Origin: Tomocerus qinae
Lineage: Eukaryota; Arthropoda; Collembola; Entomobryomorpha; Tomoceridae
Assembly (NCBI GenBank): GCA_020055645.1
Contig: CM034546.1
Location: 137,103,875-137,167,874 of the forward strand
Length of the DNA stretch: 64,000 bases
Reading direction: 5' to 3'
A program made the position numbers and the translations under genes. The notes under the pieces were generated by a model that saw only the letters and a list, made by a program, of their open reading frames with translations, ran no database searches and was not told the origin of the DNA. Below, piece by piece: positions 24,381-37,400 of the stretch; within the stretch, counting starts at the first letter, position 1; each line of letters starts with the position of its first letter.

Positions 24381-25630
24381 TATGTATATAGTGAATACGC
24401 GTAACAGCTTTTTGAGAAATAACACTGTTAATATCGTTAAAAGTTTTTTCATAATATTTAATCTATTTATCTTTTAAATACTATTATTCATTTTAGCTGG
24501 GTTCCCAAATAGCCCATCACTGATTTCCCAACAAGATGGGCGGGAAAGTAACCAAAAATTAATTAAACACTTGTTACCAAAACATAAATGTATAAGGAAT
24601 TTTAATCAAGGTAGACCTCTTTTACTATAGATTTATTTGTTACAGACACCATCCAGAATTCTCCTACAGCAGTACAGCAAGGAGGATCGGGGAGTGAGTC
24701 CATTTTTATCCAAATAAAATGCTTTTTCTCAATTTTGACTTTAGAATATGTTCACCAAAATTGTTTATTCTACAGCTGTGTCCCAGAGTGCTGCATATTT
24801 AGTTGAAAAAGAGGAGAGTTCTCAAAAGGAGTAAGCAATATGCATCAATGGCGACTGGCAATGATAATTATAAAAAAGATTTTCATTTCATTTTCAAAGC
24901 TCAATTCCATTTCAATATTGGTTCGTTTTTTCTAAATTGTGAAATACCTAAACAAAATTTCTTACATCTTGTTTGGTTATTTCTCAGAGGAAGATCCTAA
25001 AAAAACTTTTATTGCATGTACTTTAATCGTTTAACATTTCAAGAGACATCTACTATGTTAGTGTTGTCTCTGTAGATTTGGTAAAATGAATTCAATAAAC
25101 AATTCAGACGTAGGGGGCTTTCTGTCATCAGGAACTGTCGTTTGAAAACACAACTCTCCGATTTCGTCATATTTATTCCTTTCGCATGACAGATATTTGT
25201 GAAGCCCTTTAAGTGTGGATTCATGCATATGCAGCCTCACCCAATCCTATATCCTATAAAATAAACCCAGAGTTGGACATGCTGTAAATAATTCCCTATG
25301 TATACCCGTGTAGTAGGGAACCGTGTCGGTTTGTATGAATGTATCAGGAAATTTTCATGCCAATGCCAGTTCATACCAAATGAGAATTTTCTAAGTCGTG
25401 ATTATTAACACTAGGTCACAGTATTATTGCTATTGAATTTAGCATCAATATTTGGTTTAAATTGGGAAAGATGTCAAATGTATTCCAGATCTCTAGATCA
25501 GGGTTCATTGTTTTATTTAATACTAGGCTACCACTACGACTGCTATTTAATTTCAAAACATTTCCGAGTCAACATTTCAAAATACTCTAATATATATATT
25601 ATAATCGTAGACTTGATAAAGCAATGAAAC
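24381..25630. other. Intergenic, no clear gene
   Basis: An exon-like piece at about 24648-24693 lies between an acceptor-like ttgttacag and a donor-like gtgagt. Otherwise nothing recognised. Confidence 0.35.
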
Positions 25631-28219
25631 CTGCATATTATATTGTGTAACGCAAAACCCCATCCCCCATGTGTAACGCTAGTGCTGCATGCTGACTGCA
25701 ACACTTTTGAGTACCTCCTCCCCCATCAACTGCACACGTAATATATGCGGGTTCCTTAAAAGCAAAATGCGCAAGCCCAATTCCTCTAAACCACCGAAAC
25801 GAGTCATAATATTATAACATCAAAGTAATAGTAGAAATTTACACAAGAAGGTTGAATGGTGATCGAATGAAAATGATTAGCGAAAGGGAACATTTCGTAA
25901 TGATCGTAATGTGCGTATTAAATACCATTTCAAACCTTCTAATCCAAATTCGTTCTGTTATATCGACAAACATATTTAACATTTTTTAGTAGAGCTTGGT
26001 TTACTTTTTACTACCCTCTTGATTCCTTTGTGCCAGTTGGGACATCTTTTTGTAGAATTAAGTAACAGTAATGGGAGCCACTATTTATTCTTTAAAAATA
26101 TTTATTCGTATGTTTTACTGAAGGGATTTGTACGTTTTTCCAAAATCCCAAGGGGAAACTTATTTTTTTGATTTTAAAATGGAGCTTTTTGGTAACTTTG
26201 TGGGAGTTTTTTCGAAAAAAGTATTTCATTGTTCCTTGTATTTGATGCTACGATCTGCAGTTATTATTTTGGTGTAGGAAATTCCTTTTCTCAGGAAGTT
26301 GGGGTTGCAGCTACATTTTCCAACCACTGTAGAAAATAAAAGTATAATTTAAATATACTTTGTACTTACAAACAAAGTTAACTTAATAACCTAATCTAAT
26401 GGAATGTTTTTGAAATCGTTATTACTGTGATGGGTGGCCTGCTGAATTTCTCTTGAATGCTAGATTTACACTCGCATTTATGAAATAAGAGAAATGAACG
26501 AAAATGTGTGTTCCCATTTAAATAAAACGGTAAACTTTGACTAGAGTTTTAAAAAATCCCCTACTTGCCACAAACATCAGATGATCATGAAATTGTAGTT
26601 AAGACATTCACAAATCAGGGTACCAAGAACAAATGTGCCGTTCTCTGTCCTTCTGACAAAATCACATGTCAAAGATTAACGGTCAATTGATCAAATCACC
26701 CGACATCCGCCAATCAGTTGTTTGATTCTGTACTAAATGATTCTATTTGATATTTACTACGTTATTCGAGTGGATTTCACATCAGTAACACAATTTAGTG
26801 GCTATTTTTTGCCATCAAACACTTTGCCATCAATATTTTTCCATTTAAGCGCTCCTTGCTCTTAGCGGCAATTCTCCTTATTTAATTCTAAAAAATTACG
26901 TTACAAACTATCTCAAATTATGCCTGTCTGCTACCATTATAACACATTTTGAAGTATTTTTCTTTGTGTTTTTATTCAAATATCGGCTGTGTTGCAAGAT
27001 GACCGTTGGTTGAACCATCGACATTATTTTTCAAATTTTAATGATATTATGATGAAATTTGGACTTCAGGTACTTCAGCTAATCAGTTTTATAGTACTTG
27101 TTCGAGCGTTTTTAAATCTGTTCGAGCGTTTTTAAATCTGTTCGAGCGTTTTTAAATCTGTTCGAGCGTTTCTAAATCTGTTCGAGCGTTTTTAAATCAG
27201 TTCGAGCGTTTTCGAATCTGTTCGAGCGTTTTTAAATCTGTTCGAGCGTTTTTAAATCTGTTCGAGCGTTTTTAAATCTGTTCGAGGGTTTTTAAATCTG
27301 TTCGCGCGTTTATTAATCCTTTTCTCCCTAAACTGGCCCTTAGGATCTGAATCATCCTATAGTATAATCGTGCTGTTCGAATTGCGCAATGAAAAATTCC
27401 GTAGGTGTTTGTTTATATATATATACTAGTGAACCCAGCTAAGGGGCAAATCTAGCACTCGGAGAAATTCAGCAGGCCACCCTTCTTCACAGTAATAAAA
27501 ACAATTTGAAAACTTCCCATTAGGTTATTATGTTAACTTTGCAAATACAAAGTATATTTAAATTAAAATATTTTAATGTCCATAGTGGTGGATAAATTAG
27601 ATGCAGCCCCAACTTCCTGATAAAAAGGAATTTCCTAAACCAAAATAGTAACTGTAGATCTAATACAGGGAACAATGAAAGACTATTTTTGAAAAAAACT
27701 CCCACAAAGTTACCAAAAAGCTCCTTTTTAAATTCGAAAAAATAAGATTCCCTCAAGGATTTTGGAAAAACGTACAAATTCTATGAGTACGACTTACGAA
27801 TAAATATTTTTAAAGAATAGATAGTTACCCAGTACTGTTCTTTAATTCTACAAAAAGGTGTGCCAACTTCCAAAAGAATCAACAGGGTCGTAAAAAAGTA
27901 AACCCAACTCTACTAAAAATGTTAAGTTTGTCGATATAATTTCCCCTTTCGTTATCATTTCCATTCAATCACGACTCACCACCATTCAACTTTCTTATGT
28001 TAATTTCTATTATTGTTTTGATGTTATAATAATAATATGAGACGACTCATTTCGGTTGTTTAGAGGAATTGGGATTGTGCATTTTGCTTTTTTGCTTCTA
28101 AGGTACATGCATATATTACGTGTGCAGTTGATGGGAGGAGGAGGTACTCAAAAGTGTTGCAGTCAGCACTTGCGTTACACATGGGGGAGTGGGTTTTTGC
28201 GTTACGCAATATATGCCAG
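25631..28219. repeat. Large inverted repeat (about 2.6 kb, arms about 0.8 kb)
   Basis: The left arm at about 25631-26468 is the reverse complement of the right arm at about 27447-28219, with small indels. Matching pairs include tgtgtaacgcaaaacccc with the gggtttttgcgttacgca end, ggagctttttggtaactttg with its complement near 27705, and the inner ctgaatttctc edges. The spacer of about 980 bp holds the 20-bp minisatellite. No transposase frame is seen. A fragment of the same family at 11456 starts at the same inner edge, so this may be two head-to-head copies of one element or a fold-back element. Confidence 0.85.
27101..27320 (+). repeat. 20-bp minisatellite, 11 units
   Basis: The unit ttcgagcgtttttaaatctg repeats 11 times with no gaps. 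Most units are identical, and the last (ttcgcgcgtttattaatcct) is the most diverged. It sits in the loop of the large inverted repeat. A 20-bp unit is not a multiple of three, so coding is unlikely. Confidence 0.97.
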
Positions 28220-29640
28220 TTCCCTATAGGCTCTCCTAACACACATACATAGAGACATAGATAGATATATAGATAGGTTGGTAAGATTTTTTCCTTCTCA
28301 GTTTATTATATAGAGATATGTAAATTTCTATTTTTGTTTTGATGTTATAATAATATAAGCCCCCAGTATCATTGCTGAATTTCAAAATGATTATGCAAAT
28401 ATTATCATTGTCTAATTTCGAAATAAGCTAATGTTTATTACCCATAATATTGGACTTCCTTGTTTTATGAAACATGCATTGTATACGCGCATGTGCATTG
28501 CAACAAAATGCCGCATTGTCCATGGCATAGATAGATACATAGATACCTGCGACATAGGAATAAATAATTTTATTATATAGAGATCATCGTGCGTTAATTT
28601 GCCACTCTGATAACGCAGCAAAGCATACCTCAATCTTAAACGTTACCTAAATGTGGTAAATCCCAACAAGTCCGTATATTTCATAACAAAGCAGTTCATG
28701 CGTTCTGTATGCAAATATTTCCAGCTTTCGGTTCGCTTAAGGTTCCTATTATTTTATGTGCGGGAAAATTTAAAATTTGGCCATTTACATTGTTGAAATT
28801 ATGATACAAGACAATACACTTGACAAATACCTCCTCCCTGTCCGGAGATACGGACAGTTTTCTAAAACAAAAGTCCCTACACCTATCAATGTAAAATCTC
28901 TACCTCCGTCGCCGACCCACTAAATGAGAAACCATGAAAAGTTCAATTAGAAAAAGCTATGCATCTGAAATACTTTCTTCTCATCGTACAATATTGCCCC
29001 CGGAATACACATTAGCTTTATTTATATCAGGGCCTAGGTCCTGTGACCGGGTAGTATACAAATAGTAGGTAAAAACACGTATTTAAATAATGATTAGTGT
29101 TAAAGTAACAAATTTATACATTTATGGAAATTAATGGCAACTTACTAGTTCTGTTGATGAGCACTAGATACTTCTATACCAAAGGTTGCGTTTCGAGTCT
29201 CGAAATTTTTTTCTTGTATTAAAATATTAATTAAAATTTTTTGTTTGAATGTTCCAACCAAAATCCTTCCATATCTTCTTTATCGTTAAAACCTGTTCTT
29301 TTTCGAAAGTTTTCATGCAATTCTGAGGTGGACGCCAATGAGATAATACTTATCTTTTATTTACACACACTTTCCAAATTTTCTTTTGTGGATGTTCTTC
29401 TTTTCTAGCCATCACAAACTTTTCAAATCTTGTTTTTTTAATTGGAAACATACGAGCCAATATTTTCTGTTAACAATTGTCCTTTGCCTAAATGTCAACT
29501 ATTAATTGTGTACACAACACATTTTTTAGAAAAATAATGGTTATCATTCGGCTACGGGTTTACGGGTTGGTACCTTTATTATTTAACTTTACTTATTTAC
29601 TATAATTACTGTACTTTATTTATTTAGTTTATTTATAAAG
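28220..29640. other. Intergenic with a GATA-type microsatellite
   Basis: Positions 28240-28275 hold an imperfect catagatagata run. The ttctatttttgttttgatgt block at about 28327 repeats one at about 28005 in the right arm. No gene is recognised. Confidence 0.5.
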
Positions 29641-30600
29641 CGTTTCTATTGTTGATGAATATGAGGCTAAGGCAGAACAAAGGAGGTCGGCAGAGCAAGA
29701 TGATTCTTCTGTTGCTTTGGATTCCAAAGCAACTTGGATGTACCAATGTACCATCTAATTACTTGATAATATACTTGATAAATTGAATGACGTATTATAC
29801 TTATTATTTATAGATACAATGAAAATAATTTCCAACATGCTAATGATGGTGGTGAAGTATCTTCTAAGCCGTCAGTTACGACAGATAAAGAGGACCCTTA
29901 CGTTGCATTTATATGAGAGATAAACCTATGCTTCTGCAAGGTTTTTTAGAGAAATCAATTGAAAGATGTGGCCAAGATGTTCTAAAGGGAAACATTGATG
30001 TTGATGACTTCGTTGCCACAGTCTTGAGAAGAGTAAGTGGTAAGTTTGGTTTTTTTCACCCGAATTTTAAACCTATTTTTGATGATTTACCAATAGGTCA
30101 TGTCATAAATATTATTACGTCAATATTTGAGGGTTTACTTTGAGCTCAAAGTAAACCCTAAGGAATATTAATTCCTATAATCGATTTCAATTTTTTCTGT
30201 GACTAACTCGAATTAGGGTTTTGTTTTATCAGCAGAAATTGAAGTCAGCTCAGTTTGGTCATTTTGTAATATTTTCAATGAATAAAATATTGTAGGATTT
30301 ACTTTAAGCTAAAAGTATACCCTTTTAGCTATTGAAAATTAAATAAAATGACCCCACTGATAATTGCTTCTGTAAAATAACAACAATAGCTCATTTGAGT
30401 TAGTCATATATGATTTGGTAGGGAATTTACAAAAAAGTTGAAGACGAAACAGATGAAGAGTTGGTGGCGGAGGATAGAGCTGAAGAGGGGGAAATAAATA
30501 AATTGGTTAATAAACTGCCTGAAGGAGAAGATAAAGAAGGAAAGGAAGATGCGAATGATAACGAGAAGTATTATAATATTGGCATTATAATGTAGTAATA
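29640..30600 (+). other. Cluster of exon-like pieces, unknown gene or relic
   Basis: Three open segments carry splice-like borders. One near 29813-29910 is polar and ends at a stop. One at 29949-30040 (acceptor tttttag, donor gtaagt) encodes KSIERCGQDVLKGNIDVDDF and a short continuation. One at about 30421-30596 is very acidic (DETDEELVAEDRAEEGEINK) and starts after an acceptor-like ttggtag. They do not assemble into a recognised protein. It may be a real gene of unknown family or a decayed copy. Confidence 0.3.
30131..30158. repeat. 28-bp perfect palindrome
   Basis: gggtttactttgag followed by its exact reverse complement. Related half-sites appear at about 30295 (ggatttactttaagct) and 31211 (gggcttactttgagctcaaa). 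Confidence 0.95.
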
Positions 30601-31939
30601 AAACATTGTTCTTGAATAGATCATAGTGCATACTAGGTTAAGTATTTGTATCGTAAGCATTGCATCAGCAATTGCATGTTCCAGTTAATTATTATTAGTA
30701 CGTAGATACTTTTATTATTGTACTACTATTTCATTTAGCTCTAGTTGTTATTGTAAGTTACTCAATATCCTGTTTATAATATGTATCCGTATTCTGTCCT
30801 TTACTTTTAACTTTAGCAGTGAACTAAACCGCTAAGAATCTGTGTTAAGAATTCTAGTTTACCTTGATCCATGAGTTTGTTATTCACATTCTATTGACTG
30901 TTTAGTATAAATACCAGTGCATTTGATTTAATAAAGCAGACTTGAATAGTACATTGACTCGTACAGTTCTTGCTCTCAAGCATTTATACCATCACAAGAA
31001 GTTACCAGACGTATAATCTACTGTTATATTATTAAATTATGAACAGTGAATCAGTAGTATGGGATCTCAGCAGTATGTATATTTGATGATATGATTTGGA
31101 ACCTCACATTTAATTTTTACGCAAATAAAAGAAGGGTAGTACCATTATTTTGAATGGAATTACGTGGCCTCCAATTAAATCGTTTGTCCTTCTGAAAAAA
31201 ATAATATTGTAGGGCTTACTTTGAGCTCAAAACCCACACAACGGTACACAACATCATTGGTGCCCCTTCGACTGGTTGTGGCTTCACGGAAAATTCGCCA
31301 CCCAAAGAATGTTTATTTTCTTAGAGATCTTCGACGTACGTCTGGTCTACTGGTTCCGAGCATACTGACGGTTCGACACCCGGAGAATAATGGTGAAATG
31401 GGATAATGAATTAAATAGCTTAGCCTAATTGTATCTCATTCTCATCTGTTAAATAGGTAATGAAATGAATTAAATAGCTATATACTATACTTAAAATACA
31501 TTTTGTAAGGATTTTATAATATTTAAATTATACTTAAATATACTTAAATGAGCTAAAATTGGTAACAATGAAGTAACTAAATAACTTGGTCCTTAAACAT
31601 TAAAATAATCACACATTAAATTTTACATTGAATTTTGGGATATTTTTGACCGTTTGGAGAATTTGGCAAAAGATACGTATGGCCAATTTGGCAAAAACAT
31701 TTAGATTCTCAGTTTTAGTGTGGTGGGTTATGTATCCAGTGTAGTAGTGTGTTATGGATTCTATTTGGTAATCTATGGAAATTGAAAATAGTCAAATAAA
31801 AATGCATAAATGTCTTATCTTGAGTTGGTCTCACTCAATAAACTCGGCCTTCATACCATGCCATTGCAATGGCCGAGTCTTCACATAAGTACGTTTCCCG
31901 AACATTAAACAACCCACAAACTAGCCCGAAATGGGTATG
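30601..31939. other. Intergenic, possible solo LTR
   Basis: TATAAATA at 30906 followed by AATAAA at 30930 resembles an LTR promoter plus polyadenylation module, but no second LTR, target duplication or coding region is visible. The rest is AT-rich. Confidence 0.25.
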
Positions 31940-31943
31940 CATG

Positions 31944-33100
31944 TTATATGGGGTGTACTGCCTCACTACATAGTGATAGTACTGGGCGCAGGCCTTATTA
32001 CGGGCCTATTGCAAACTCCCTCAACACTGGTATGTTGTTAATTAATAAATACCCGATAAGCCTAAAGGCTGTCATTTTACGAGCCACTGTTGTGGGACTG
32101 TTATCGGAAGTCAACTAGCCCATCAAAGACAGGTTATCCAAGCTACTCTCGTACAGGGTTGTGGGTCGGGTTTTTTATGGGTTGGGGTTTTTTGGCAAAA
32201 AACCCACCCCGCTGTACTTAAAAAACCCCGGGTTTTTTGGGTTTTTTACAAAACATACAAAAATGTGCACTACAGCTCCATCTAGATACGCAATACATAC
32301 TAATTTCTATTCAAAAATGTAAACAAATGCATAATCAGGTGGAAACAAATATAGCTTCTACACTTCTACGCGTAATTAATGTATCGTAATGTGAGGACTA
32401 TAATAATATTAGTATTATGTATACTTTAGTCATTGCATTGTGAAGATTATGTTTATAATATTGTTGTACACATAATTTCAATTTATCACTTACATATTCA
32501 TTACTGTAATGCTTTGCAATTAAAGCTTCAAATTAACAAAGGAATAATTTCATAAAGTCAATATAATCAGTAAAATATTATAATGCTTAATATTTCATTT
32601 CACTAGTTGTTATCAAACAGTAATGATATAGGTGTTCACAAAAATACTGCATTTGCTACGTTACAACATAATTAAATTAAACTTTTATGCTTTAATTTTT
32701 CTTTTCATTGACGTAAGTAATAGTAGTTGACACGGTTGTTGTTGTCAGCTGTAGTTTTCATATATGGTATAGTATAGGCTTGTATTTATACCTATAGTTA
32801 TATAAAAAAAACCCTTAAACCCAAAAAACCCAAAAAACCCGGGGTCGAGGGTTTTTTCCTAAAAAACCCGGGTTTTTCGATACCTTGCTCTCGTAGTCAC
32901 TCATACAAGGTATCCATATAGGAAGATCCTTGTAATTGTGGATTCGTGCTTAACATTTGTCTTAGTTCCACATTTACAGCTCAAACACTCGCCTTTAAAC
33001 AGCCCTCGGCCATTTCACCCAGCAAAAGAATCGAACTGGCAGTGGAAGAACCCATTGAATAGTCAGACGACTGAGTACTCCACCAAGCCAACGTGGCTGG
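31944..33100 (+). repeat. Dispersed repeat family, copy B, split by a transposon
   Basis: Positions 31944-32153 and 32888-33100 together match copy A at 2736-3150. The break is the element at 32154-32887, whose duplicated target ctctcgta lies exactly at the break. Confidence 0.75.
32154..32887 (-). mobile_element. hAT-like non-autonomous element (734 bp)
   Basis: The ends are CAGGGTTGTGGGTCGGG and ...CGATACCTTG. The perfect 8-bp duplication ctctcgta lies at 32146-32153 and 32888-32895. It is an inverted sister copy of 13648-14663 without the nested insert, so it preserves the empty site. No transposase frame. Confidence 0.9.
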
Positions 33101-33371
33101 CTATATGGGTATACATAAAGTCTACGAAACACAGTTAAAGGGAAAATATATTGGTATTGTATTGAAAGAGATATATTTTGAAAGAGATAAGTGCGTAGCA
33201 TCTATATTTGAGAGTGATGGTGTTTTCAGTTGTGATCGTAAGGGTGGGCGAGATGAAAATTTTCCCAAACGCCATTTATATCATAGTGACAAGTTTTCTG
33301 CGAATGTCATTAAAGGCAGTTATCATATTCAGCTAACTTTCCCAGTTCCTTTTTTAATCCTATTAATTGGT

Positions 33372-33517
33372 CTTTTGTTCTTTGCAGGCGAAGCAGTGAG
33401 CTGCGAAGAAATCGTGATTGAGAATCAATAGACCACCCACCAAGCTAATTGGGTGGCCTATTCTTCTCCAGTCACAATTCCTTCGTAACTCACCGCTTCG
33501 CCAGCCAAGAACAAAAG
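33372..33517. repeat. Imperfect 146-bp hairpin
   Basis: cttttgttctttgcaggcga pairs with tcgccagccaagaacaaaag. The arms include agcagtgag/ctcaccgct and ccaccca/gggtgg. The loop is about 12 nt (accaagctaatt). It may be a MITE without a visible target duplication. The frame at 33093-33431 runs into it and is not trusted. Confidence 0.75.
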
Positions 33518-34448
33518 ATAAATTAATGAGATTAAAAATGAGCTGGAAAAGTCATCTGAGTACGGTAATGCAAACAAGTGGCAATTAATAACCCATGGAA
33601 GTGCACTGGTGAAATCTATGACGAAGGTACAATAGACGAAAGGTTCCTTTTGCCAATTTATCCCCAGCGTTTTGCCATTTTATCCACAGGCCTTTTGCCA
33701 ATCTGTTCATAAGTCATTTGCCAAAATGACGGGCATCCACCAATTAACCAATGCAAGGACGATAGCGTCGTGTAATTAAATTGCTCCTGATTGTGATTAT
33801 CCACTTAATGACAAATTCTTTAACAATTTCCATAAAACTGAATGTTCAACTTATTAATTTTTTGATTGATCAGTTAATAATAATAACAAATCGCCGAAAC
33901 ATGAAATCTTTAAACTTGCATTATTATTAGTAATAATAATTCATTGCAATAACGTTTGAAATGAATGACCCAACGTATTATTTATTAATAGCATCCTCTG
34001 TCGTTATCCTTTTAACTCCAAGGGCATATAATTAAATCTGAAACTGTAATATGGACATAAAACCGCTTAAATAATATATTATGGCACCTAAAAACAACAT
34101 TCAGCTACCATTCATTAATGCATGCATATGGGAGTCACAGATAAGCTGTATATCCCAGCACAATGTCAATCTTTTATCAATTACATTTACCTAAATGATA
34201 ACACTATTATATTTACCTACGATACTGATAAAATAAACTATCAGTAGTTCAATACTGCATTGATGTGGCAGTAATAAGCCCCCCTTCCAGAGTACCGCAT
34301 AAATTAATTTGTCAGTACCAACATTTTTGCTTGGTAATTATTTTGAAATTAGTAGCTCTATGGTTGTAATTCCAGAATTTGATTGTTTTTCTCTTCACAA
34401 TTGTTTCTAAAAAATCAATTAACTGAGTTATTTGAATTAAATTTCGCA
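33518..34448. promoter_or_regulatory. Upstream region of the M13 gene
   Basis: AT-rich. The promoter of the M13 gene must lie here or nearby. No TATA box can be chosen with confidence. Confidence 0.35.
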
Positions 34449-37400
34449 ATGACTAACATGTTTAATAAATTTTCATCTTCCCGTTACGAAGATGACAGGG
34501 AAGACTTAGTGAGTATTGACATTAGCACTACTTATAGCATTTCCACACTGCGAAATAATCTATCTTTTCGTCAGAAGCTATTATTATTGGCTTGTACTTT
34601 TCTACTCATTGGATTAATAATGGTCACAATTGCAAGTTCTCATCTCGCCAGTGGCGGAGACAGAAAAATAAATCAGAAAATAAAAGTAGAAGACAATTCC
34701 GGCATTTCTACCCACAATTGGCCAACTTCTACTGAGGTCGCTGGAACTCCTTCTGTGAGAACAATTGACTATTTTTTATCCCACTATCATGCATTTACAA
34801 AATCAGTTGAATTAGGAAGTCATATCTACAAAATGCGTAAACAAAAATATGTTGACAAATTATTATCATTGTGCAAAGAAAAAGTACCATCACTGCAGAG
34901 TTCAAATAAAAATATTATTTCAAGGCAAAAACTTTATATTTCTGATAACTCTAATTTTCTAGTAAACAAGTCGAATTGTATATTCTGAACATTGATCTGC
35001 ATTTAATTTTGATTTATCTGGCATGGCAGACAATTCCTTCCTTGATTTTTCGGTTTTCAGTGTACAAAACTAAATACAATTCGGAGAAAAAGATTATCTG
35101 ACGAATTTGGCTGTCCTCTTTACATTTGATTGACTAGAAACTATAATTTAAATTCTCCACTTAAAAATTAAATTGCATATATTTGATATTCCAATATTAT
35201 GTTTTTACAATTAGCTTAAGAAGTAATGGTTTTAACTGTATTTTAGGATAGGTCATTTATTCGTTGACTAATTACATTACAAAATCGTTGTAATATGCAC
35301 ACCAAATATTTATCTTTCAAATAACAAACCAATGTCATTGTATAATGATAAATACAATCATGGATAGCTCAATGTAAAATTAACTCCCGTTCAGTAAATA
35401 GTTCATTATCGAATCGACAAGATAAAAAGCAGTTAGCAAGTAAATAATTTATTCTGACGTAATGCACTTATTATTATCAATGATTGTGAAAGTTAAAATT
35501 ACATCAACGATATAAATATCTATATTTTATTGAAATGCTCGCGTATTTGTTTTGCATGATAACTAATATTTGCAAGAATTTAAGGTTTAATCCAAAATTA
35601 AATACTATTTGCAGGGCTCTAGTAGTACTGCTAAAAGCGACACCCACAAAGTTTCAACCGAAAAGCCTAAAATAAGTAGTAAGTACTAATAACATTATCA
35701 GCTTATTAAAATGCTATAAATGTATTGTGCAAATTCTGAAAATACTTTTTATTATTTTGTAGCCAGGAAAACATGCACTAGCGATATCTGTAAGGAAGTT
35801 GCTTTGGAAATGAAATATTACATGGACGAAAATTATGACCCTTGTACTAACTTCTTTAAGGTTATCATTTTACTAGCCTTTAAATTTACTTTATTGTGTT
35901 TGTTGCATTGCATTATGATGTAAAGTGTGTCGATACAGCCATAAACTTCATAAATTTCAAACATTTTCCACCAATGTTAGATATTCTCCTTTTTAAATAA
36001 CATTTCTTGAATATTAATATTTAAACATCTATATTATGTAGTATTCCTGTGGGGGATGGATAAAAAATCACACAATTCCAGAAGGAACGCCATCTGTAAA
36101 TATCATCACTGAAATAAATTTGGAAAACAAGAAAACAATTCAGAAAATTTTAGGTAACCAAGGTTTCGCTTTCAGCAGATTGGCAAAGTAAAAAATGAAT
36201 AAGTGCGAGTGCAATCTAAATTTAATATTGCATGACAATTTTTTGTAATTTATTTTCAGAAACCTATGATGAAGATGAAGAAATGGAGTCTAAAGAAGTT
36301 TCCGAAAATAAAAATGGATACTATTTAATGTCAGAATATAAAAATAAAAGTAAAGAGTATATTGAAGAATTTAATCGACAGAAAAAATCGGAAGCTGGAA
36401 AAAAGGCGCATGACTTTTATATTTCTTGTGTTAATAAAAGCGACAACGAATCAGATCCTTTCGAAGCTTGGATAGAAAAGTGGTTTGGAAATCAAACTGA
36501 CGAAACAGATGAAAATTGGTCAATGTTTCAGAAATCCAGTAAAAATCCGAAAATGTTTTCAGCTTTCTTTACATTAAAGAAAGTTCATCACCACGTGACT
36601 GGAAAGGGCATTATCCAAGTAATAACAATCAGGGCCGCATAAGAAATTTCGGGAGGGGCCTGACAAATTATAATTTTTGGTTTTAAAACAAAAATTTCTT
36701 TCCTTCGATTTCGGGAGTAAGACAGGGCCCCCGCCCCCCTCGTTGCAGCCCTGATAACAATATTGCCTTAATTCTGATAGCTTTTTCTACTTTGATATAT
36801 CCTAAAAGAAGCTATGAATAAAAAACAATATCAATTAGGTTGTCAGTGGAGGATTGACCTTACCATTGAATTATTATTTAGAGGAGAATAATGAAGTTGT
36901 TGACTATTTGGAGTATTTAACACAGGTAAAACTAAAAATTTAAATCCGATAATTGCAGAAAATGCGCTCAAAAAGAAATTATAAAATTTCTTTCAGTTGA
37001 CAGAAAGCATTATGAACAGTGACCAAGATGTAATCAGGCGAAACGTGGAATCAGTAATCGAATTTGAAAAGAATATCGCATTGATAACGCCGACAGGTTC
37101 CTTGGATGAAAAACACATTATTCGCACGATTAAAGAAATGCAAGAAACTTTTCCATATGTATGTGGATATAATTTCATAAGGTATTTTAGTAATTCTTCA
37201 TTATAATGCTATTTTATTTTCATTTCGTAGATTTCTTGGCAAGAATATTTTGAATCTGTAATTGGGCTTCCAAAGGACGAGATAGAAAATTTGAAGTTAC
37301 TGACCACTGAAAGTGTGTTGAAATACTTTAAAGATCTTCAGATTTTGTTGACACAAATGCTGGCAGATGAAGACAGTCGAGAAACTGTCGATAACTATTT

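Noticed and set aside
27101..27320. CRISPR-like array
   Set aside because: Units are contiguous with no spacers, in a eukaryotic repeat region; it is a simple minisatellite.
33093..33431. 112-codon plus-strand frame with a hydrophobic stretch
   Set aside because: It starts inside a dispersed repeat and ends in the arm of a 146-bp hairpin; no splice or domain support.
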